DNA from: Ciona savignyi
Taxonomy: Eukaryota > Chordata > Ascidiacea > Phlebobranchia > Cionidae
Assembly (NCBI GenBank): GCA_000149265.1
Contig: CH003412.1
Coordinates: forward strand, 4,377,172 to 4,441,171
Direction of reading: 5' to 3'
Length of the DNA: 64,000 nt
Shown: positions 41,787 to 55,200 of the stretch, piece by piece
How positions within the stretch are numbered: the first letter of the stretch is position 1
Layout: each line of letters opens with the position of its first letter
The notes under the pieces: model-generated
The model's input: the letters and a program-made list of their open reading frames with translations, nothing else
Database searches by the model: none
Told to the model about the DNA's origin: nothing
Program-made: the position numbers and the translations under genes

Positions 41787-44700
41787 ATGGCTTTTCCGAG
41801 CCAAGACTCCTTGCAGTTCGGTTGGAACTTGTTATTCGCGCCGGAATTGCTGTTTCCGAATCCCGCGTGGAGAATTCCGAACCTCTCGATGTACAACGAT
41901 TACATTCAGTTCGCAGCAGAGCAGTTAACTCGCAGCAATCTCCCTGATCCCCGAGATGCAAAAGCGCATCTCACAAACTTCCCGTTGGATTATGAGTCCT
42001 CCGTCCGCCAGACGCAGAACTTTCTTCATCTTCCTCATCCGGACATTGCCTCTCTGAGCGGATGTGGAGTCCAGTCCTCCAACATGGACGAAAAGATTAA
42101 AAGATCGTCTTCCTTTTCCCCTGAAGCAGTGCTACGCTCAACAGAGTCCAATCCACCCACCCACACGGCTGAAACATCTCTGAAACGACTCGACTCAGTT
42201 CTGTCGCGCGATGTTTCATTTCGCAAAGAAATTAGTTTCCCAGAAACAAACTGTCGAAACGGAGATTTGAATCCTAATCATCCGACTTATCCAGAAAGCA
42301 ACGGCGAAAAACCTTTTCTAAAATTTGGTGTTAGTGCAATTTTATCGTTGAATGATATTCCGCAGATGGAAAGAAATTCACCAGGTAATGTGTTGTTCGT
42401 TTTCTTATTTTAATTTGGACAAGGCAACATGACTTTACAGTTTATTTGTGACTAGGGATATAAAAAGTTCGCACTATGTAACATGTCCTTTGGGCAATTA
42501 ACCGTCTTCATTTTACAATAATAATTCATACCTTGTATTCATTATGCTTTTTAAGTATTGGTTTGGGATATAAATTTGGTCTGCGTTTACAAACTCGAAC
42601 GTTTTATCCCATTCTCAAAAGAACGTTTTGATTGGCGCGCTTTTTAATTTCGGAATATTTAAATCTACTTTTTGTCCAAATAAATTGTGAACTTGAAAGT
42701 AAAGAAGAGACATCGGAACTTAAAAGGCTCACAATGGCGACTGTTATAGCCGTGTTAGGTGACAATGGCTAAAGAAGTCACATATTCTCCGAATAATGGG
42801 CTTTATTATACGATTAATACCGGATTAAACTTCAAAGCAATGGGAAAATTCATTTCAGCGCCCTTTAAAAGAGCGCGAAGACAGGAATTGACATGAATTA
42901 TCGGTTTACAAAGATTGAGTTGATTTTACGCTCGTTTTGTACAGTCTGTGAGTTCTATTTAAATAGCGGCAATATCCTTTATATATTATAGGTCTTCTAT
43001 TCTAATCCATCGAAGTGGGTTTTAGTCATCGTTCCCTATAATGTGTTTTGGAAAATAACAACTTTTCTCTTTGGCAATGCACGCAATTGTGTATTTTGAT
43101 GTTTTTACCACCACGGGAGTGTTCTGGCCAATTTAGTTTGTTGATTTAGGCATCGCTTGCTAAAAGCTAGAAAATAACTTTGTTGTCACATGTTTGTTGT
43201 GTCACAGTAAAGCCTTGTGACGTGTGAGAAATGTCTTGGGCTGCTAATCGATATTATAATGAAAGTAATCACAGTGAGTTTATAGTTGCAAAAACGAAAC
43301 TTAATCGTTAACCTATACATTCGCTATGCATTCTACACTTATCTTGTTTCTAAGTGCTCCATTGGCAACGTGTAACACCTGTTAAATTAATAGGCCAAAC
43401 ACGTAAAAACTGTTAAAATATTCCGATATTTAGCGTTCCTTTTAAACGGTTTTTATAATTGTCGACGGGGAGGTCGTCTTGCACGGACGTGGCCTAGCGC
43501 GACCTTACCATTTCCGTCGACGCCATACTACACCTGTACATACAGGTTCTTAATCAAAATTTTGTGCTCGGATAACTGGTATCCGCGACCTTAGGTGACC
43601 TTTGGTAACCTGAGGTCGTCGTGGACACTGCACACGCGTAGCCTTGACCGCTCTGATGTCCAATTTTCCAGACAAGGGGCGGGCGATAACCCAGTGTCGG
43701 CTTAAATGGGATTAATATCAAGGGTCAACAGGGCAACTCGGAGGGGTAACCAGACACTGCATGTTTAATGTAACCGTCCATTTGTCATTCAGTCGCCATT
43801 GTTCATGACCTTTCGCCTCTTTCACATGCGAGCAGCTAGCCACAGATCACTTAATTCCACGAATTTACGCCGTAACGTCGAGTTCTGGATTTTCCTCTTA
43901 ATAAACTAGTTTTGTGGCGCGTTGCGGCTACACATTTAATTAAGAAACTAAATTTTAAGTTTCAACGAAAATACTGAATAATGTTTTTTATAAGATAATT
44001 ACATAGGTACAGCACTAATTTGGTACTATTTTACGTTAAATATTTTACCGATTCAAGCTTTCGGCATGATGTTAACCCCCCAAATAGTGAAGGAAACATG
44101 TACTACCGGTACCATTAACTTTCAGAAAGTACGACATTGCCCAACTCGAGCCAAGATCGTACAGATACGTCACCTGGGTTGGATCCAAGACCTTCTCTGA
44201 TCGGACAACCGTGTCATATGTTCTCTCAACAGCCACACTCTCGATATCCATATTATGGTAATTGTAATTGTTAAAAATATGCGTCACAATTTTTAGTTAT
44301 TACGTTTGCCATTTATGTCCGTTAGAAAAAGTGGAATAAATATTTAAATTATGTCATTTTTTTATTTAAATATGCTTAATTAAAAAAAAACGGGGAAATA
44401 AAACATAACGATGCGTTACATTTCATGTGGATCGTTATTTGCTTCTAACACCAATACCTTTTTATTTTAAACAACATATCCGACATTTTGTAAACAACTA
44501 CATTCAGCTTGAATATTGTGCCTCTTAAACTTCCGCACATAAATGCCTATTTTAGTGTGGCAAAATCAAAATGGCGCCGTTATATTTTGAACCACACTGA
44601 TAGATCTTACATTATCTGCGAGATAATCTTGTGAGTCAATTGGAACTTATTTACACAGCCACCCACGGCACGTACATGCACTCGACCCCGCTGCCCCCCG

Positions 44701-46317
44701 TTTTACCGTCGTGGTTCCCCGGGGCGAGCAGGGGGCGTGCCCGTCGGGGGATGCTGCGTCGTGCCGTCTTCTCCGACTCGCAGAGAAAGGCTCTGGAAAA
44801 GAAGTTCCAGCAGCAGAAATATATCGGGAAACCGGACCGAAAGAAACTGGCGCAGAAGCTCGGCCTCAAGGACTCTCAGGTGCGTTGACGTGTTAACTAT
44901 TTCGGTGGAAGGAAAACAAATTGCGGAACAAGCTGCTACTGTTTCTTTATGCTTCGTCTAATACCTCTTAAGAATTACCCGGTCATTAATTTTCTTCCAA
45001 GTTTAATTTGATTAGTTCATATCCGACCCTAAACAGTGAGGTCAGCAGGTAGTCGACGAGCACGTTGAAAATGTTGTTGTGTGTTCTGGTAAATCCATCA
45101 CCACTAGATCACGTACAACTTGACTAGAATTTCCGTCTCTAAAATAACCTATACAGACTAAACAATTTGTACCACCTTGAAAGGTGTTTAAAAGCATTTT
45201 GATGCCGTTTCCATTTTTTTACAATTACCCTTGCATCCGGTAACGTGCCTACGACCGAAGCCAAAGGATTACGCCTTTTGTATTTTTGTGTGTTGGAAGT
45301 AAAAAAACATACGAAAGGTCACTTTTGGTTTGTTGAACAAACGCAATACATAATATTTTACCCAAGCGAATTTAAAGACTTTTAAAAAAGCGCAAAAACG
45401 TGCTATGTTTTTAGAAATTTAAGGTTTTGGTTTGAAATATATACAGTGTGAGATGTAACTAATTTTGGCGGTAACACAATTATTTTTGCGCTCTATACAG
45501 CACCGTACATTCACACAAATTTAAACGGTTCATTGTAAGTGCATGCCTTTTCACTTATATGCGGTAAATTTGCTCAGATTTTATCAATATTTGACGTGAC
45601 AATTATAGTTTTATCACCAGCTTTAACCTGTAAGCAAATAAGTAAATTTGCCGAATGCTTGGTGCAGGTATATCTCTGTCAATCCAGTAACACGAGCCCG
45701 GAAATTTAATTAAATCATGTATAATGGTGTTCCACCTGTCTAGTTAAACGCAAATAATGAGTTTTCCCTGTTCTGTATTTGTAACCTCAATGGATATTCA
45801 TCGGTTAAAGAGTTTATGAAGCGTGATGACCCAAATTAACCTGCGTCAAGGTCAAGCCATTAAAAGGAACTACTTTTTCTAAAAATTACACCACATAAGT
45901 GCATTCCCCCCAAAAAATCAAAAGCACAAATGCAATTTAATGAAAGCCATTGCGAATGGCGTTGACTGTACTTTCTGCGAGTCTCTGTATACGGAAACAA
46001 ACTCGGAGATGCGTAGCTTAGAGTATTTAATGAGCCATTTCTCCAATAATGATGATCACTGACTGTTGGTTTGACTGTAAAAACAAATCACATGGGCGTA
46101 AAATCAACACACACAATGTTACAGTTGCGACTTATTGAAGTGTAATTAAATATGACATTGTGTTTTTTACGTATTTGACGTACTTTATCAGGTCAAAATT
46201 TGGTTTCAAAACCGAAGAATGAAATGGAGAAATACACAAGAACGCCAAATGATGACGACAGCAATGTCATCACAAGAAAAAGACCAATCGGAACAGTCAC
46301 CAATAGTTTCAAGATAG
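41787..46317 (+). CDS. Dbx: Dbx-class homeobox transcription factor
   Basis: Nuclear homeodomain protein; in vertebrates Dbx patterns neural progenitors. Exons 41787-42384, 44659-44879 and 46192-46317 join in phase to 314 residues. The N-terminal exon ends with an eh1/Groucho-binding type motif FLKFGVSAIL (about residue 178-187), which Dbx proteins share and which implies repression. The homeodomain starts at RRGMLRRAVFSDSQRKALEK; with YIGKPDRKKLAQKLGLKDSQ and, across the intron, VKIWFQNRRMKWRN it matches Dbx (MLRRAVFSDxQRKALE is class-diagnostic). The intron falls in helix 3 between Q and V. The C-terminal tail is short (about 30 residues). Exon 2 is strikingly GC- and CpG-rich compared with the other two exons. 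Introns are large for this window (2.27 and 1.31 kb). Confidence 0.96.
43455..43760. promoter_or_regulatory. GC-rich block in Dbx intron 1, candidate regulatory element
   Basis: CpG-rich island inside an AT-rich intron, with several AGGTCA-like half-sites, densest at 43591-43618 (aggtgacctttggtaacctg then aggtcg), and repeated gtcgacgg/ccgtcgac text at about 43461 and 43513. It has no open reading frame of note. Enhancer function is inference only. Confidence 0.3.
44084..44278 (-). other. Orphan coding-like segment antisense in Dbx intron 1
   Basis: An open minus-strand stretch reading DIESVAVERTYDTVVRSEKV then LDPTQVTYLYDLGSSW has protein-like composition. Its SE..xDPxxVTYLYDL text weakly resembles the membrane-proximal calf region of integrin alpha chains. 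No good 3' splice site precedes it. It could be a displaced or pseudogene exon, part of an unseen gene, or chance. Confidence 0.25.
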
Positions 46318-46518
46318 AATAAATTAATAAGGCTCGATTAAATCAAAATTTTGTTCCGTTTTTGCTATTAAGGTGTATGCATGCAGCATATTGAAAAGAA
46401 TCTTTCGTGTCGTATTGCGGTGCATTAATTAGCTTCGCAAACAAACCTACAATTTTCGCATTTTCTATCGCAATACGCAAGTATATGTTTTATATGTTTA
46501 TGGCTTCGGCGTGATGAT

Positions 46519-46524
46519 AATAAA
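46519..46524 (+). promoter_or_regulatory. Candidate polyadenylation signal of Dbx
   Basis: AATAAA 202 bases after the stop codon. A second AATAAA abuts the stop codon itself (46318-46323) and would give almost no 3' UTR. Confidence 0.4.
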
Positions 46525-49291
46525 CCAGCAACGTGTCAAAGTTCAAGCCATCTCTCAGCTACTTTGTTACCAACCCCTATCCGTTCCACGGCTGTCTATT
46601 AATCTTGTGTTCGGGTTAAGTTTGCGGCAGTTCCGACTCCCCGCACTGAACTTTACGGCTTGAAGGTAGCAAATGAGACAGGATATTCGCGCTAAAACAA
46701 CAAAGTTTCAAGTTCACAATTTGTAAATTCTAACTGCAGTTTAACATGAGATGTCGCCTAATTAACCGTAAACAGATGCTCAGCATTGATGCTCATGCGG
46801 CAGTTGCTGGGGTTGTGATGGACAAAAAACAATTATTCAGAACGCTGCCAGTTTTAATGGATTATGGGGCAAGAGGATATGTGGCGATCATTATTTATTT
46901 TCAAAAAGAACACCAGACGTGAACACAGTCGATGCCATTGTGTCCCAGCTGTTGGCAAGCCTTTTCAAGTGAATCACAGATTATTTGACCGGCTTTACCA
47001 TCGCCGCCCACTACCGTGATAAATGAAAGTGCTGTGGCAGGATATGAGTCCACTTTATTTGCACTCGATTCTAATTGATTTTCGTACGCTAGGGTAGTGT
47101 TATTAGCTTCATTTGCTATTCGTGCAAATGTTTGTAAACGCGACGATAATAATCACGGTTGAATATTCTAAGAAACGTTCTAAAGGGTAATTTATTAAAA
47201 AGTAATTATTTTTTAGAAAAGGCAGAGGTGATAGACCTTAACGGTTTAATAATTTTTCCCCATAATTATGCGCTAACGTTAATTTATGTTCTATAAATAA
47301 GATACACCTCTCTTCAGCTTATATTTGAAATTCTTTATTTCAAAATCATAAAGTGGTTTTAACTAAGCGTTCAGCGGCAAATATCTGGTCGGTTTACTTA
47401 TAGACTTTAAACTCAGCAAGTTGCCTATTGGACAAAGGCCTACAAAACAACAGCTGGCCACGCGTAACTTGTAAACCAATTGTCCACAAACACCTGAGAA
47501 GAGCACGTAGAATCGCAATACTCAAACAAATTTCTCTAATTTTCGCCGAGGACATCTGAGCAAACATCCGTCAAAGAGTTCCCTGGGAAGCGATGAAACC
47601 GTTTCATATAACGGTCCTGTTTGTGGTTGGTAAACGTTGGTGATTGTAGCGCAAATGTGGGAACGGACCCCTTGGTTGTTTGCCTCCATCTAATCAATGC
47701 ATCGACTTAAATATCTGCCAAACTCCGCCCGATTTTCATTGTGTTGGTCTCGTCGATTAGACCTTGAATTGGCCGACGCTCGACCACAAAAAATTGAAAT
47801 TAAAGACACATTGTATAGACTCAAAAAGTAACATATGGCGTACAAAAATATAGAATTTTAACGTAGTCGATCCATTGGCGCTATAGTGAAATCGATTAAA
47901 CGTACATAAATATCGCTCACTGTTCTTTATTAAGTGGCATCGAAAGACCTTTTCAGGAAATACAATTAAAAATAGGTTAAAACATATATTTTAAGCTACA
48001 CAAGCATAAAACAAAATCCTTTTTATGAACTAATTAGTTGCTCGATAAAACTCAACTTTAAAGAAATCACAAATATCCAGATAAGCTAATCATATTAGAA
48101 ACTGTCAACTTTTAATATACATATGTGTATTGTCTTTGATATGTTACCGTCCCGTTTATTTTTGTCCCAATTCTAGTTTAAAGGGAAAGGCGTATCTTAT
48201 GAGTGTTCTCTGTGGTTCTTTTAAAACACGAGTCACAATCGTTTAAGTAAAATCGTCGAATAAAACAATAGTTAATGTTCGTACCTAAAGGAGATCCATT
48301 AAATTTAGCTGTGTAGGTAAATTCAGGTGTATAAGTTAAATCAGTTTTTCTTATCGGTAAAAAGACAGCCATCGTTAAATGTTCTTTTTCGTTAAATGTA
48401 CAACCATTTGCGATAAATAAAGAACGCAACAGCACGCATTTAAATAAGGTAACATATTTAAAGAGGCAGTAGTCAAAATTAAAAAAATAATAGTGTGTGT
48501 TTTATGAAGATTGGCTTAAATTGATGACGTATCAAAGACTCGAAGTTAACTCCCTTTAAAGTTAAAGTTAAGTCAACATCGTTATCGTTTTATTAACGTA
48601 ATAACCTACCATGCTCAACTAAGTCGTCGGCACGTATGACAACTCCCCATTCATTCATGTCGGACCTTCAGTCCTTCTTACAAGCGCTCTTTGATCTCTC
48701 AACTTTTAAGTGCAAAATTTTTATCACAAAGGGAAACTTAACGTTTGCGTTTCAAGACTACGTAGGTATAGGTTGGTTATACGTTAAGCAGACACGGTAT
48801 GATTTGGAAAGCCATTTCGAATGTAATGTTAAAGTGTGTATTTTTAGCAGTAGGTTATAATAAGCATTTGGTTTCAAATCTAAAAATGAACAGAAAGAAT
48901 GATGTAAATCGAGCTAAAACTGCGAAATAAACAACTGCGTGAAGAACTAAGAGAAAAATACTAACACTTTTAATAAGAACATGAACTTGTAATAATACTG
49001 TATTATAAATAGTAAAACCGGCATAAAGTGCATGTTGAGAAACGCAATTCATTTTATACGTGTTATACACTTGATCTGAAAAATAAACATTCTAAAATAT
49101 TAACATGATGAAGAAATGTTCTCTAGTAGTAGACATTTTATTTGTTTATTTATTTGCTTTAATAAAACAATCATTATTAAAATCAGTAAAACAGTTATTT
49201 GCGGCAAAATCCCAGCACTTATACACCATGCTTACAAAATGTACCAATTGTCACAGACACAGTGGTAAAAGATTTAACACAATCGGGGAGT
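46525..49291. other. Intergenic region between Dbx and the WD-repeat gene (convergent)
   Basis: About 2.8 kb with no supported gene. Minus frame 48435-48178 (85 codons) and plus frame 48636-48860 (74 codons) have ATG starts but no recognisable motifs or splice context. Several TTTATT motifs at 49135-49155 read as AATAAA on the minus strand and could end the WD-repeat gene. Part of 46500-47700 is less AT-rich and may hold Dbx regulatory DNA; that is a guess. Confidence 0.45.
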
Positions 49292-52200
49292 CTATACAAC
49301 TTTAACAACCCGATTTGATGGTGCTGTTTGTACTTTTCTCTGGCGGGAAGATTTTGCGACGCTGTTTGCAAACGAGGTCGCTTCGGGAGTAATGTTCAAT
49401 GGTGGTAAAATATTATTGCGTTTGTTGGAACCTTGGTTTTGTTTTCGCTTTGACTGGTGAGATTTTGCACCATCGTTGTCTTGGAACTCCATTAAATAGC
49501 TAAGGGGCAATTTGTGCAGATCGTTTTCGTTACTACATCGCATACCTATATTTAAAAAGAACGTATGAAATTTAAAACGTCCGTTAAAATAGCGAGATCG
49601 AAGCGTTTTCTCTCAATTAGGTAAAATGTTAATTGTATGTTACATTTCAACGCGAATTTAAGGATAAGAAGGCCAGGCGCTAAAGTTACAGCGGGAATTA
49701 ATGGCCGCTTTCGTCCGCCTTCAAACGTCGGTAGCGTGGCCGAGCGGTCTAAGGCGCTGGTTTAAGGCACCAGTCATTTCGATGGCGTGGGTTCGAATCC
49801 CACCGCTGCCACTTCTTTTTATAATTTAATAATCTTACACTGAAAATGTAATGATTTTACGAAATTTTATAAGTTTCTAGTCTGCACACTAAGTTTAAAT
49901 TTAGCTATTATTGCATTACCTTTATCTAACATTCTTTGGGTCATTGGCATATCGCCGTCAAAACAGACTCTTTCTGTTTCCTGAAAAATATTTTGACAAA
50001 GGTCAACAATTGAAAGGACGGCTATATTTTTAACAAAGGTCAACAATTGAAACGAATATTATATATCTCGGTGTTAATTACCATACCCTAATTGCTAAAG
50101 CTTGGAACGGAGAGCAGAGATTGCCAAATCGAGTTGTTGTTTGCTTATCAATGTACCCAACTCTATAGCGCCTCTCCTGGCGGGTAATGCTTCGCTTATT
50201 AAGTTGTTGTTCGGCGCGTATTCCAAGTATTTGCTCCTGAAAGTAAAACAGAAAACATATGTCATTACATTTTTAAATAAAAATTGGATATTTTAAGATA
50301 ATTTTAATTGTTTTACTGTGGCGTGAGATAAATAAGCTACGTTCATTTACCTTTTTGTGCGTTTGAAAGTTGGCAAACGTCATTGATCTACTTTCTCGAA
50401 ATTGCTCGCGAAATTTCGGAAGATTTCGGTCGCTCTGATCAGATAATGGATGGACAGTCTTTCTTCGAGATTTGTGTCTTTTCTTATTAAGATGACTAGA
50501 TAGGTCGGTCAATTCATCCTGGGTTTCTGATACCGAGACTTCAACAGACACTTCGGTATCTTCATTTTCAGGAGACTCATCTGTCGCGACGTCTCCATTC
50601 TGCTGAGAACCATCTGAAATCACCATTTCGTAAGTACACTGAGTTTGTTACAAAATTACGATTAATTTGTCTAAACATTTCGTCTTCAGCTAAACACGCA
50701 AATAGCACAAGGAAACAACGGTAAAAATAATTTCACCATCTCATCGACAACGATTTTTCTCGCATTTTAAATTAAAATGTACAGTGACAAACCTGCGGTA
50801 TCTTCATCATTTATTAATTCTAATTCTTCGTCATCTTGGACCTCGTTCTCTGCAGCAGCATTTTCATTCTCCTTTACTTTATCTAAAATTGGATCGAAAT
50901 GGTTTATATATTATATAGCTCTTCGTGTTTAAGGGCGCACACTAAAACAATTGGTCGCGGGGTAGAAAATGTCAAAGGCTATTGTTTATAACACATTTAA
51001 ATATCCCTATATACCATAGAAATGATGAACTTTACCACCATCAACCGTAAGGACATTCATTTGAGTTGGCTCTGGCCTTGACACTTGCTCTCCCCAGGGA
51101 TCTCTAAATACATTAGGATAATCACAAACGTTTAACACCTCCCAATAGTACGGTCGTGTGGCCTAATGGTTAACGCGACCGATACACATACAAACTACTA
51201 TAAAAAATGGTCGTAGTGACGAGTCCATTACGGGTTCGAAAAAAAAAAACAAACCTCCCAATAATATTATTCTACAATTGCCTACAGCGGATATTGGAAG
51301 GTTGCAGGTTTTTTCAAGTTCCACTTCTTTTTCTGGCCAAACGTTCCAATAAAGCGACCCTCTAATGTCCACAAGCGAGCGGATTTATCCGTAGACGCAG
51401 TGACTATCATTCGGTTAAACTCGTGCTCAATAAAATCAACGCTGACGATGGCGGTATCGTGAGCTTTCCAGCGGTACAGAACGGGGGGTGTGGAAGTAGA
51501 CGGTTCCTGTCAATACATTGTAAAATATTTAAGGGTTGTATATTCATGCTGTGTCATTTCTATCAGACAAAGAAAGAAATCCTTCAAGGACTTAGATTAT
51601 TGAAATATTGGAAAATTCTTTCACTGTCGAAGACTTCTATCACTCTTCGACAGATAATACGTTTTCATGACCCAGTTTAAGAAATTGCACTGTACAGTTT
51701 TACATATTTATCTTATAGTTCCAAAGTTTTTACGCAATAAACCACCTGGTTCTGTCAAGTACGCTAAGTGTCTCACAATTAAACACAGTCGACTAGATAA
51801 CGACTGATTTTTAATCTTTCGACTAACGACTGAAAGGATTACGATCATGACCAAACCGACTATATATAAAATACCCGAATGGATGGAAACAGAAATAAAA
51901 TTATACTGTACTGACCGAGGAGTTGCCATCTACGCAATAATCTTGAACATCCCATACAGTCACTTCCCCTGCAGTATCTGCAGTTATTAACAACTTGTCG
52001 TCTGCAGTGGAGCACAGGGAAAGTACGGAGGCATCCGCTTGGGTCGTCGCTCGAAAGTGACCTAAAACATTTTTGATAACCTGACATGCAGAAGTGGAAA
52101 AAGTAGGCGAGACAGTAGGAGTAATTTATTAGTATAGTAGTATGATTACCGAAGATAGGTACATGAGGTCTGCCCATTCTTAATCAGGGAAGACACATTA

Positions 52201-55200
52201 AAATCAACCCTTTATATACATTATTTGATTATAGATGTGTTTAACAATAGTAGGTTTATTTTTCCTGTTGTGTTATATTTATGGAAACAACCGATAAATA
52301 AACTTAACAAAACCATATTAATATTGAACAACAAGGAGTAGAAAAAACCTACCTAAAAGGCCGTCTCTACCATTTAAAGTCCACCAGTATAAATTTCCGG
52401 CCTCGCTGCTGATAAGACCTGCTCTGTTTTTATGCAAGTTACTCTTTCGTTCGGGTAAAAACAGAAGAGTATCGACCGGATTTGGGGTTTTGCTGTTGAC
52501 CGAAAAAATAACGTCACCTTAATATTTGGACAGTATATGCGTTGTACAATATTTATCTTATAGAAAACAAAATGATATTGGCAAAAAAAGCAGAATTTAA
52601 TAAAACCCAATTCTAACCGGCTTTTTGGATCTACACCTTCTCTGAGGGTGACGAAAATCTGTTGTGTTTCTTCATTCCACACAATGATACATCCGTCGTA
52701 GCTGGCGGTTGCTAACAGATTTGGTGGGCAATGTGCTACTGCCAGGATGTCATCCTAAAAATATTATTTGAATGAAAAACAAGCTTATGATGTATACCTA
52801 CGGTAGCCTATACATCAGGACTGGGCAACTTCTTAAGTCGGCGGGGCAGATTTGGGACAATAATGTCCTTGTTGGGCCGGTTTATTACATAAATAGTATT
52901 CAATATCCTAATTACAGGGTATGGTTGGATACAGTTTGCGGGCCGGTCAAAATCCCTTCACTGGCCAGACCCGGCCCGCGGGCCGTATGTTTAGCAAAGT
53001 ATGCTAACAAGTGTTGCTAAAAAGCTTGTTACAAAAAAAAAAGCTTACATGTGTCTATTACAATGTACTAATAATTGTACAGGATAAAAACAAATCATTA
53101 GTGATTTAAAACGCACCTTGTGTAACTGCCCTGCTTTCCATGAAGTTGAAGGCTTAATATTGACCGTCTGAATGGAAGATACTTTAATATATATCTCAAT
53201 ATAGCGTTATATACAAAATACATACGTCTGGGTCCGAATCGTCATATATTGTGATCAATCTGTTCCAACCAACTGCCAAAATAGTTCTGTCTTGAAAAGA
53301 CAAAACGCCAGTAACCTCAGCTTCTTCAACCGGTTCAAGTTCGTGCAAACAATTGCCATTTTGAAAGCTCCAGACCTTAGCAGAAAAGGATACCATTAAC
53401 ATTAAAGGACAATTGTATAAAATACATTGCAATGGCTTCGATAACCCGACGGCGGGCGTATCTGACGGTTACTATTGTGAGAACGCATCCTTACTTATTC
53501 GCGAGTTAATCTGACAGTTTTCCTTTTGATACCCTTGCTTTTTACAACAACCCTGCGTTAACCGTCCGCATAAATCAAGAATATCCTATATATAACCTAT
53601 CCTAAGTGTCTTGCCTAATAGACACAACCGAATAGATAGCGACCAATTTCGAAAAATACTATAACAATACAAATATTTTTTGCACCAACTAGTTCAATCT
53701 CTGGTATACTACAGCAGAAAAAAAGATTAAGAATAATTCTTATTTCCTACTTTGCACATCTCTATACGTAAGCAATAACACCTACCTTGATTGTGCCGTC
53801 TCTGGCGCCAGTAAAAAGCCTCCTGCAAGTATCGTCGAACGATAAGCAAGTTATTTCTTCTTGTTCGTGAGCATTGCTAAACGACAAAGATTTGGATCCA
53901 GTTTCGATATCCCAGACCGAAACCACCGAATCGTCGCTGGCAGTGACAACCTGTACCATTACGGGTTATTGTGAGGCTGTATCCTTTTATAAACTTGCTT
54001 AAAATAAGGATATGGGGAAATTGTGTAAAGTAAGGGTTAGTACGAAAATACATAACTGAGTGTTCTTTCGCCTAGGTTTGGCGGCCGCGTCCGCTATATT
54101 TATTAAATTATATCCTGTTCGTTTTGCCGTATTTTCCTGTTCCCGTGTCGTTATTTTATTCGCTTGCCATTTTTAAATACTCGAGCAAAAAATGAATAAA
54201 CTAAACTAAAACTAATACAAAGGTTAGCAAGATAAGCGGAATGTAACATTCCTTCTTTTTCAGTAAAATGGATGAAACAACATGCAAAAATTGAACATCT
54301 TTGAAGTATTTCCTAATTTGCTTTATTTAAATTTCTTTTTGCGGCAAAACAAACCTGGTGAAAAAGAGGGTTGTACGCAGCTCCACAAAGAGGTGCTTCG
54401 TGGGTGACCGGAAGTTCGGCTTTCGGTTCCAACTTTCCCATTTTAAGTAGAGCAATGCTGTCGTTGCACGTTACTATCATTACATCATGGGGAGAACCAT
54501 ACAGACTTAGTGGGACTTCACCTGTGGACAGTTTGTCCATCTTAATTAATATATTTGGTGTTGTTTAATAAAATTAATTTAACTTCTTTTCACAGGGCAA
54601 ATAATAATTTATATAAAATTAAATTAGCTTTTTTATTTTGCATTTTTTTGGAAATCACCAGCACAACGTTCAAAGAACTACATCATCGTAATAGGAAGAT
54701 AACACACTACTGATCTATTAATACCAGCCGTTACGTCACCATCTGTACCGTGATCTGGTATTCTATCCGGCTGTAATGAAGGAAACTTGGGCGAAATGGT
54801 TTGAAGACAAATATGTTCCCTTATGTCCCACACTTTAATTGCCTGCACAAAACAAATCCTCAAATCTTAATCCGTGTACACACGTTGGATATTACTTACA
54901 ACGTCTTTCGAATAGGTCACAATCTGGGCATACGCCTCATTGATAACAACATCGCATATTCCAGTGCTGTGACCCTGTAAAACTGTGATAGGACGAGCAA
55001 CAACATATGGATTCCAGATTCGAACCAGATGGTCCAAGCTACCAGTCACAAGGATGTTTAATGACTTGCTGTAGTCGAAACACTCGACGCCCTGCAAAAA
55101 CCATTCACGTGTAGCTTACCTTTATATGTTAAAATAGGTAAATATGTTTATCTGCAAGGCTAGAAAATAAAGGACCCGTTATAACATGGACAATTGCCGG

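Noticed and set aside
48178-48860. Two short ATG-initiated frames in the Dbx to WD-gene interval
   Set aside because: No recognised domain, no partner exons, AT-driven composition; insufficient support for genes.
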